In this document: positions 10,433-18,682 of the stretch, in pieces
Layout: each line of letters starts with the position of its first letter
How positions within the stretch are numbered: the stretch's first letter is position 1
Source of the DNA: Lewinellaceae bacterium
GTDB lineage: Bacteria; Bacteroidota; Bacteroidia; Chitinophagales; Saprospiraceae
NCBI GenBank assembly: GCA_016711435.1
Contig: JADJSY010000086.1
Span: 1 to 20,713 of the forward strand
Direction: 5' to 3'
Length of the DNA: 20,713 nt
Translations under genes and position numbers: made by a program
The notes under the pieces: model-generated
The model's input: the letters and a program-made list of their open reading frames with translations, nothing else
Databases searched by the model: none
Told to the model about the DNA's origin: nothing

Positions 10433-10488
10433 AAAGATAAGTTGTGAAGTTGCCGGGCAAATGCCCGGCAACTTCACAACTTATCTTT
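10433..10488. terminator. Perfect 27-bp inverted repeat, probable bidirectional terminator
   Basis: Arms 10433-10459 and 10462-10488 are exact reverse complements over 27 bases with only two bases between them. A GC-rich core (TTGCCGGGCA / TGCCCGGCAA) sits near the loop. The outer part is AT-rich, with AAAGATAA on one side and TTATCTTTT on the other, which suits termination on either strand. It begins four bases after the stop of the glycan-binding gene and should end the susCD transcript. The length and perfection exceed what simple termination needs. Confidence 0.8.
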
Positions 10489-10510
10489 TGCACCTTCCTC
10501 AATAAAGACA

Positions 10511-10545
10511 GGTGATTTTATGGGAAAATTTTTCCCATAATCACC
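10511..10545. promoter_or_regulatory. Second inverted repeat, upstream of the FG-GAP gene
   Basis: GGTGATT (10511-10517) pairs with AATCACC (10539-10545), and ATGGGAAAA (10520-10528) pairs with the TTTTCCCAT at 10530-10538. A two-T bulge interrupts one arm. It ends 25 bases before the ATG at 10571. It could be an operator, a 5'-leader hairpin or a second terminator. Confidence 0.4.
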
Positions 10546-10570
10546 GCTCTTCAATTGCTTCCTTTCCGCC

Positions 10571-12457
10571 ATGCGCCACGTATATTCTACCCTTTCCCTG
10601 CTATTTTGCTTGAATTCCCTGCTGGCACAGCCGCAATTCACGGAACGTTCCGTTGCCGCCGGGCTGGGCTTTATTTATGAAGAAATGCTGCTCATGGGCG
10701 GCGGCGCCGCCGCTTTCGACTTCGACAACGACGGCGACGAAGACCTATACGTGGTCGGCGGAGCAAGGCACGACGCCTTGTTTGAAAATGACGGAACCGG
10801 CAATTTTACCGACGTCAGCGATGAATATGGAATAAGCGAACTGACGAAATATAGCTTCACTACCAGTGTAACCACCGGTGATATTGACAATGACGGTTAC
10901 CGGGAAATATTCGTCGGAACGGTAGGTCCCGTTGGCGGCGCTTCCGGCTTCGACCGGAATTTGCTTTTGCAATTCGACACCCTGGAAAAGAAATATAAAA
11001 ACATAGCTGCGCAGTTCGGGCTTCATGATACTTCCTTTTGCATGGGCGGGCATTTTTTTGACGTAAACCACGACGGGCTGCTCGATTTGTACGTAATGAA
11101 TTACGTGGAAACGCCGGGTTTGATAATGTCCAACAGCATATTGGTTGGTTTCGACCACCAGTGCGGTCGCAATCGGCTGTACGTCAATACCGACAATATG
11201 TTTTTCACCGAAAGCGCCGCCTCGTTTTCTTTAATTAACGACGGCTGCACCCTTGCGGCAACTACTTCCGATATGGATATGGACGGCGACGTTGATTTAT
11301 TGGTCGCCAATGATTTTGGCAAATGGCTGCAACCCAATGAATTGCACAAAAATAATTATCCGCTGGCATCCTTTACCGACGTCAGCGAAACATCGAGAAT
11401 GAATGCCCAAATGTACGCTATGGGCATTGCCTCGGGAGATTATGACGAAGATTTGGACTTCGATTATTACTTCACCAATATTGCTCAAAAACGCTTATTT
11501 CAAAACCAGGGCAATGGAACATTTATCAATAAAGCGCCGCAGCTAAATATTGAAGACACCTACGCCATTGACAGCACAAAATACACGACTGGCTGGGGCT
11601 GTTTTTTTGAAGACGTCAATAACGACAGCTATCTCGACCTATTCGTGGCAAACGGTTACGTCAATTCTGCCATTGACAAAGACGGGCAACGCCAAGCCGA
11701 CCGCCTGTTTTTGGGCAACGCCAGTCATACTTTTAACGACCGCACCATGGCGTGCGGCATCTGGAACGAAGGCTTGTCTCGGGGTGCTATTCATGCCGAT
11801 TTTAACCGGGATGGAAAGCAGGATATATTGACCGTTACCAATGACATATTATTTCCCGGCACGACCAATTTTCTCCAATACTATGAGAACATATCGCAGG
11901 AGCCTGGCAATTGGATAGCTTTCCAACTGGAAGGACAAAAAACCAACCGGGATGCTTATGGCACTAAGGTTTTGGTATATGCCAGCAACCGGAAATTGCT
12001 GCGGGAAATAAGCGGCGGTTCGAGTCATGCTTCGCAAAATAGCTCGATTGCGCATATTGGATTGGGCGGCTTGGTAAAAGTGGACTCCGTTCAGATACTT
12101 TGGTTAGGCGCAAAAACGGAGACTATAATTCTTCCGGTTATTAATCAAGTGCATAAAATAAAGCAGGCTGAAAAAAGAGCAAATATCAATACCGGCGGCA
12201 ATGGGACGGGGGAAAACGGGTTTGAAATATCATATAACCCCGCTGCCGGTGAAATAACAGTTGCTTATACGGGGCTGCAATTTCAGCAGGTGGAGATATT
12301 GGTCAGTGACGTGGTGGGCAGGGTGTTGTTGCAGGACGATTTATTGATGACAAACGGGCAGCAAAAGACATTTAATCTGGATAATTCTCCGCTTATTTTC
12401 ATCGTGACAGTAAAACATAAAGACGGCATTTTTTCGGAAAAATACGTGCGGTTTTAA
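10571..12457 (+). CDS. CRTAC1-like FG-GAP/ASPIC-UnbV protein with T9SS sorting domain
   Basis: This secreted protein has 628 residues and no frame breaks. The signal peptide ends at LLA before Q20. Repeated calcium-loop FG-GAP/VCBS motifs follow: DFDNDGDEDLY (50-60), DIDNDGYREIF, DVNHDGLLDLY, DMDMDGDVDLL, DVNNDSYLDLF and DFNRDGKQDIL, as expected for a calcium-bound beta-propeller. An ASPIC/UnbV domain lies at about 447-530 (NRDAYGTKVLVYAS, GGSSHASQNSS, HIGLG). The last ~75 residues (ISYNPAAGEITVAYTG...VVGRVLL...FIVTVKHKDG) resemble a T9SS type A sorting domain, so export and surface attachment or release by T9SS is likely. The biochemical role is unknown. No hydrolase motif is seen, and location inside a fructan locus suggests glycan or cell-surface binding. 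The next gene starts 27 bp later. Confidence 0.88.
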   Translation: MRHVYSTLSLLFCLNSLLAQPQFTERSVAAGLGFIYEEMLLMGGGAAAFDFDNDGDEDLYVVGGARHDALFENDGTGNFTDVSDEYGISELTKYSFTTSVTTGDIDNDGYREIFVGTVGPVGGASGFDRNLLLQFDTLEKKYKNIAAQFGLHDTSFCMGGHFFDVNHDGLLDLYVMNYVETPGLIMSNSILVGFDHQCGRNRLYVNTDNMFFTESAASFSLINDGCTLAATTSDMDMDGDVDLLVANDFGKWLQPNELHKNNYPLASFTDVSETSRMNAQMYAMGIASGDYDEDLDFDYYFTNIAQKRLFQNQGNGTFINKAPQLNIEDTYAIDSTKYTTGWGCFFEDVNNDSYLDLFVANGYVNSAIDKDGQRQADRLFLGNASHTFNDRTMACGIWNEGLSRGAIHADFNRDGKQDILTVTNDILFPGTTNFLQYYENISQEPGNWIAFQLEGQKTNRDAYGTKVLVYASNRKLLREISGGSSHASQNSSIAHIGLGGLVKVDSVQILWLGAKTETIILPVINQVHKIKQAEKRANINTGGNGTGENGFEISYNPAAGEITVAYTGLQFQQVEILVSDVVGRVLLQDDLLMTNGQQKTFNLDNSPLIFIVTVKHKDGIFSEKYVRF

Positions 12458-12484
12458 ATTAACGGTAATAATTTCTCCTTTACG

Positions 12485-15400
12485 ATGTCTCGCACCTTAT
12501 ACTTTCTTTTCTCTTTTTACTTCCTCTCCGCCTGCCAAACCGGGCAGCCCCCCCCGCCATTATTCGAAAAAATCCCCGCCGCCCACTCCGGCATTCACTT
12601 CGTCAATACCGTTGAAAACACGGAAGACTTCAATATTTTCAACTACCGCAATTTCTACAATGGCGGTGGCGTCGCCCTCGGCGACATCAACAACGACGGG
12701 CTGACCGATATTTTTTTCACCTGCAACATGGGCAAAAATCGCCTGTACCTCAACAAAGGCAATTTCCAATTTGAAGATATTACGGAAAAAGCGGGCGTTG
12801 GCGGCTCGAAAGTCTGGAGCACCGGCGTCGTTATGGCGGACATTAATGCCGACGGCTGGCTCGATATATTTGTTTGCAATGCCGGATATGTCAAAGAAGC
12901 TGACCGCACGAAGGAATTATTTATCAATAACCACGACCTCACTTTTACTGAAAAAGCAGCAGAATATGGCTTGGACGAAACCGGCTACACCACCCACGCC
13001 GCCTTTTTTGACTACGACCTCGACGGCGACCTCGATTGCTATATTCTCAACAACAGCTTTATGCCTGTTAATAAGTTAAATTATAGCAGCGACCGGGAAC
13101 GATATGCAGCAGATTGGCAAGTGCCGGAATTTCTGAAAGGCGGCGGCGACAAACTCCTGCGAAACGATTCCCCGCCCGGCGGTAACGGGCAGGTAAAATT
13201 CACCGACGTCACCCGGCAAGCAGGCATTTACGGCAGCCTTATCGGCTTTGGATTGGGCATCACCGTCGGCGACATCAATGGCGACCACCTGCCCGACCTG
13301 TATATTTCCAACGATTTTTACGAGCGGGACTACCTCTACCTCAACAACGGCGACGGCACTTTCCGGGAGGAAATCGAAAATGGATGCAGCACTTGCCCCA
13401 GGCAAGTATGGGCGCAGACATGGCGGACGTGAACAACGACGGCTACCCCGATATTTTCGTCACCGAAATGCTGCCCGGCGACGACCTGCGCCTGAAAACC
13501 ACCACACAATTCGACAGCTACAGCCTCTCCGACCTCAAGCTCAAGCGGGGTTTTTATCATCAATACATGCAGAACTGTCTGCAAATTTTTACCCCGGTTC
13601 AGGCTGCTTCGACGGGTGGCGGCGTGTTCACCGAAACAGCCCATTTCAGTGGCGTCGCAGCCACCGACTGGAGCAGGGCGCGCTGCTTTTCGACATGGAC
13701 AACGACGGCTGGCGAGACATTTACGTTTGCAATGGTGTCCTTCAAGACGTTGCTGACCAGGACTTTACCGACTTTTTTGCCAGCGAGTTAATTCAAAAGA
13801 TGCAGCAGACCGGCAAAAGAGCCTTTTCATGAGCCTTGTCGGCAAAGCGCCTTCCGTGCCGCTTCCTGACAAAGCCTTCCGCAACCAGGGCGGCACCGAA
13901 GGTTCGGGACAGGCGCTCACTTTTTGAAGATGTCGGAATGGCATGGGGCTTCGATGCGCCCAATTTTGCCAACGGCGCAGCGTATGCCGACCTCGACAAC
14001 GACGGCGACCTCGACCTCGTCGTCAACAACGTGAACCAGGAGGCTTTTCTCTACCGAAACCGCTCGCAGGAGTTGCTAAAAAACCACTTCCTCACCCTGC
14101 AACTCAAGGGCAACGGGCAAAACACCTTCGCCGTCGGCTCGAAGGTTTTTGTACATCAGGGCGCTCAAATATTAAATTGCCAACTCATGCCTACCCGAGG
14201 TTTTCAGTCGTCGGTGGACTACAAAATGGTGTTTGGCTTGGGGCAAAATGCAGCGGTGGACTCGGTCGTAGTCATCTGGCACGACCTGAAAAAGACAGTC
14301 TTGAAAAACCCGCCCACCGATACCATTCTGCTGATTTCACGGGAAAATGCAACCGGCATTGTAACGAGCAAACTAGCTGATTTTCAACTGCATAAGCAGG
14401 CACTTTTGGAAGAAATCGCCAGCCCCTTTGCCGCTCACCGGGAAGATGATTTTGTTGATTTTTACCAAGAGGGTTTGGCGTACCGCAAAGTGTCGAGGAA
14501 GGCGCACGAGGTGCAGCCGTCGACGTGAATGGCGACGGTTTGGATGACATTTTTATAGGCGGGGCAAGCGGCCAGCCGGGGCAACTTTATCTGCAAGCGC
14601 CGGGCAGGGATTTTCAGCCTTCCCGCCAGCCGGCCTTTGAAAAAGACGCAGATTTTGAGGACACGGCGCTCGCCTTTTTGACGCCGACGGCGACGGCGAC
14701 CCGGATTGGCAGTCGGCTCCGGCGGCAACCACCGCCCGACGGGTTCCCGCCTGCTCAATGCGAGGCTGTACCTCAACGACGGCAAGGGTTTTTGCAAGAA
14801 ACGACCAAGCACTGCCGACCACCGGCTTCAACGCTGCCGTCGTCGTGCCGCTCGATTTTTGACGCAGACGGCGACCTCGATTTGTTTGTCGGCAGCCGCA
14901 GCGTACCGGGGCAGTACGGTGTGCCGCCCAGGCATTTTTATTGCAAAATGACGGCAGCGGCAATTTTAAAACGTGGCAAAACAGGCAGCGCCCTGATTTC
15001 GCCCGCCTCGGCATGGTCACCGCCGCCAAATGGGTCAACATAACCGGCGACGAGCGCCCTGAATTGGTCGTCGTCGGTGAATGGGCAGGTCCGCAAATCT
15101 TTGAAATTCAAGCGAATAAGCTCACCCTCTCCCGCTCTCCCGCGCTCACCGCTCTAAAAGGCTGGTGGTACGCCGTCGAAAGCGAAGACCTGGACGGCGA
15201 CGGCGACCAGGATTTGATTTTGGGTAACCGGGGCGAAAATTTCTACTTCACCGGCACGAAAGAGCAGCCCGCCAAACTTTGGGTCAGCGATTTCGACGAC
15301 AACGGAACCGTTGAACAAATACTGACCCGCCACATCGGGGGCAGGGACGTGACTATTGCGCTGAAAAAAGAACTGACGGCGCAGTTGCCCGGCTTGAAAA

Positions 15401-15850
15401 AGCAAAACCTGAAACACGCTGATTTTGCCAAAAAGTCCATGCAGGAACTGTTCCCGGCGGAGGTGCTGGACAAGGCGCTCGTGCTGGAAGGCAATTATTT
15501 TTCTTCGGCAATCGCCCTCAACGACGGCAAGGGGGCTGGTCTGTTCAGGCGCTTCCCGCCGAGGCGCAGCTTCGAGCGTCCACGGCATTTTGTGTGAAGA
15601 CCTGAACGGCGACGGCAAAAAGACCTGTTACTCGGCGGCAACGACAGCGGTTTTTCTGCCGCAATTTTCGAGGCTGGACGCCAGCTTTGGGCACGTGTTG
15701 CTGAACGCTGGCGGAGGTCGTTTCGAGCGAATAGACAACCGGGCGTCAGGCTTGTTTGTGCAAGGAGAGTACGGCAAATATTGGCGGTGCAGGCAGGGGC
15801 AGAGCGGCGGGTGGTGGTGCTTTGAATAATGAGAAGGCGAGGGTTTTTAA
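12485..15850 (+). CDS. CRTAC1-like VCBS/ASPIC lipoprotein, about 1100 residues, heavily frameshifted in this sequence
   Basis: The protein begins with a lipoprotein signal (FYFLSACQTG) and the family start FVNTVENTEDFNIFNYRNFY. It carries many FG-GAP loops (DINNDGLTDIF, DINADGWLDIF, DYDLDGDLDCY, DINGDHLPDLY, DVNNDGYPDIF, DMDNDGWRDIY, DLDNDGDLDLV, DVNGDGLDDIF, DADGDLDLF, DLDGDGDQDLI). An ASPIC/UnbV region lies at about 14080-14340, and the end reads VVVALNNEKARVF. The first 900 bases are clean. From about 13381 I count some 16 frame changes (near 13381, 13670, 13828, 13917, 14496, 14678, 14704, 14790, 14861, 14942, 15531, 15573, 15623, 15655, 15768 and 15819). Each restores family sequence in another frame, so one intact gene is likely. 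The exact stop is uncertain because a T-run sits at 15844-15848. Its function is unknown; it may be a partner of the preceding FG-GAP protein. Confidence 0.82.
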
Positions 15851-15876
15851 AGAGAAATCAGAAAATAAATTCAACC

Positions 15877-18570
15877 ATGAAAAAAGCATTTTTCCTTACA
15901 ATATGCCTCGTGCAAACCTGGGTTATATTTTCCCAAAATTACGATGAGTTATATCGTCCGGCATTTCATTTTACGCCCGAAAAATATTGGCTCAACGACC
16001 CCAACGGGCTGGTATATTTCGAAGGCGAATACCACCTGTTTTACCAATACAATCCCCTCGGCTCACTATGGGGAAATATGAGTTGGGGACACGCCGTGAG
16101 CACGGATTTGGTGAATTGGGAGCAATTCCCGTCGCCATTCCGGTCTATGGAAATATACTTGCTTTTTTCCGGCAGCGTTGTCGTGGATTGGAACAATTCC
16201 AGCGGTTTTGGCATCAATAATCAGCCGCCTATGGTGGCAATCTATACGGCAGCAAGTAACATACAGCGTCAATATATTGCATACAGCAATGACAATGGGC
16301 GCACCTGGACAAATTATAGCGGCAACCCGGTTTTAAATTTATTCAACGATGATTTTCGAGACCCTAAAGTAATTTGGCACGAGCCAAGCCAGCAATGGAT
16401 AATGGTTGTCGCATTGTCTTCCAAGCACCGCATACGGTTTTACAAATCGCCCGATTTAAAAAACTGGCAATTCCTGCAAGACTTCGGAGAAGTGGGCAAC
16501 CAAGACGGGGCTTGGGAATGTCCCGATTTTTCCGCTGCCGGTTGACGGCGACACGTCCAATATAAAATGGGTGCTGCAAGTAAGCATTGGGCCCGGTTTG
16601 GGGCAATATTTCACCGGCGATTTTGACGGCAATCTATTTACTGCCGATAAATATCCGGCGCAGACGGCAACCCAATTGCCGCCGGGCATTTTGCTGGCGG
16701 ATTTTGAAAACGGATATGGCACTTGGACGGCAACAGGCACGGCATTTGGCACTGCGCCAGCCGCCGGTTCATTGCCAAATCAACTGCCGGTGAGCGGTTT
16801 TTTGGGCAATGGAATAGCCAATTCTTTTCATGGTGGCGACCCGGCTATAGGCATGCTTGTCTCGCCCAATTTTACCATTACCCATAACTATATAAATTTC
16901 AAAATTGGCGGCGGAAATAATTTAGCCAACGCAAACATCCAATTGATTGTCAACGGTCAAACGAAATATACCACGACTGGGCAAAACGATGAATATCTCA
17001 AATGGACGACCTGGAACACGCAGAATTTCTTAGGCCAAATGGCGCAAATAAAAATAGTGGACAATGCTACCGGCGGATTTGGTCATATCAGGTTGACCAT
17101 ATTTTCAGTCCGACCAATCCATGTCGCAGGCATTGCCGCCAAATGGTGCTATTAGTGATGATTTTCAAGACGGCAATTATGCTGGCTGGACGGTCGCCGG
17201 AAATGCCTTTGGAAGCGCCCCGGCAATGGGCGCCTTGCCCAATCAACAGGCAGTCGCCGGATATTTAGGCAACAGGTTGATTCATTCGTTCCTCGGCGGC
17301 GACGCTCCGCAAGGAAAATTAACCTCTGCCACATTTACCATTGATAGCCAATATGTTGGCTTTCTGATTGGCGGCGGCAACCACCCCAACGGTACATTTA
17401 TCCGGCTGAAAATCAACGGCCAAACCATTGCGCAAAGCACCGGCAGCAATGCCGAAACGTTAAAATGGGATAGCTGGAACGTTGAAAATTATATCGGTCA
17501 AACAGCATTTTTCGAAATTGTGGACAGCGTGACCGGTGGCTGGGACACCTCAATATTGACCATATCATGCCAACTAACCAGCCGCAAAACAATGGCATTT
17601 TCGACTAGGTAGATTATGGAAAAGACTTTTATGCAGCGCAATCCTATTCCGATATTCCGGCGGCAGACGGCAGGAGAAATATGGCTGGCATGGATGAATA
17701 ATTGGGATTATGCCGCACAAGTCCCGACTGCACCATGGCGGGGCATGATGTCCGTGCCGAGAACGGTTGGTTTGGCTTCCGTCAACGGCAATCTTGTCTT
17801 GACCCAACAGCCCGTCGAAGAATTGCAGGCGCTGCGCTTGGGCAACACGCATTTTGAAAATGCGGCAATCAGCGATATCAAGCCGGCTTTTGATGCTTTG
17901 CAATATCAAACGTATGAGCTGAAGCCACTATAAATGTCAGCACTGCTGACCAAATCGGCTTTAAATTCAGGAAAGGCAGCAACGGCGACGAGACGGTTTT
18001 AACGTATGATATTCTTTCGAAAACGCTCCTTTTTGACCGGAGCAATTCGGGTGAATTGACGGATAATGCCATTTTTGCCATGCTCCAGAAAGCCCCGCTG
18101 CCACAGGAAAATGGGCAAATCCAACTGCATATTTTGGTGGATAATTCATCCATTGAAATATTCGGCAATGGCGGCAAAACCGTGATAAGCAATCAGATAT
18201 TCCCGGCCGGCACAAGCACTGGCATGGAAATATTCACCCTCGGCGGCGGCGCTGAAATCGTAAATATGGACATTTGGGAAATAGGCAAAGCTGATTTTTT
18301 GCCGACCATGCACGTTCACCAGGATCAGGATATTCTCGTGTTTCCAAACCCGGTTATTAGCGAGGAATTAACTGTTGAAGTGCCGGAGAATTGGCAAAAA
18401 TGGACGTACTGATATGCGATGCGAACGGAAAGGTTTTTACCGGAAAACCGTACAATCCCAACAGCAGCGCTTGAAATTTTCAAAGTCAGTATTCCCGGTT
18501 CCTGGGGTTTATTTTTTGACGATACGGCATGAAGGGGAGACGGCGGTAAAAAAAAATAATCAGGCAATAA
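15877..18570 (+). CDS. GH32 fructanase with two tandem inserted modules and a T9SS tail (frameshifted)
   Basis: I chose the ATG at 15877 because it opens a signal peptide (MKKAFFLTICLVQTWVIFS before Q20). Catalytic motifs are present: WLNDPNG (D41), FRDPKV and WECPD. After YFTGDFDGNLF the fold is interrupted by two homologous ~139-residue modules (16691-17106 and 17151-17566). It then resumes with VDYGKDFYAAQSYSD and WLAWMNNWDYA, followed by the C-terminal beta-sandwich (SIEIFGNGGKTVI...IWEIG). The protein ends in a T9SS type A tail (DILVFPNPV...YFLTIRHEGETAV). Frame changes lie near 16123, 16166, 16526, 17095, 17114, 17545, 17662, 17925, 18397, about 18470-18500, and in the A9 run at 18548-18556. 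An in-frame TAG at 17606 replaces an expected Trp. If one A is removed from the A9 run, the protein ends VKKIIRQ with stop 18568-18570. It is likely a secreted or surface levanase or exo-fructanase. Confidence 0.85.
16691..17106 (+). other. Inserted beta-rich module, copy 1, within GH32 no. 2
   Basis: About 139 codons run from LLADFENGYGTWTATGTAFG to the GHI.VDHIF end. Landmarks are TAFGTAP, NSFHGGD, SPNFTI, INFKIGGGNN and IKIVDNATGGFGHI. It aligns along its whole length with the next copy and with the module in the third GH32. It looks like a carbohydrate-binding beta-sandwich of the kind seen in levanase-annotated proteins, but I cannot name its family with certainty. Confidence 0.75.
17151..17566 (+). 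other. Inserted beta-rich module, copy 2, within GH32 no. 2
   Basis: About 139 codons run from ISDDFQDGNYAGWTVAG to the repaired WGHLNIDHI end. Landmarks are NAFGSAP, HSFLGGD, SATFTI, VGFLIGGGNH and FEIVDSVTGGW. Residue differences from copy 1 are numerous, so the duplication is not recent. The two copies are joined by a short Pro/Asn-rich linker (SPTNPMSQALPPNGA). Confidence 0.75.
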
Positions 18571-18632
18571 AGGTGGTGAACAAATTGTCGTTGTGGTGAT
18601 ATTGACGGGGCAAAGCGATGTCAAGGACAATT

Positions 18633-18646
18633 TGAAATGCATTTCA
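18633..18646. promoter_or_regulatory. Palindrome TGAAATGCATTTCA, copy 2, upstream of the third GH32
   Basis: A perfect 14-bp palindrome lies 36 bp before the ATG at 18683, in the 112-bp gap between the second and third GH32 genes. It shares 13 consecutive bases with the palindrome upstream of the fructokinase. A shared operator is possible. The rest of the gap shows no gene or clear terminator. Confidence 0.3.
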
Positions 18647-18682
18647 CTTTATCCGATTTCCTTTTTCTAAAAAATCTTAATT

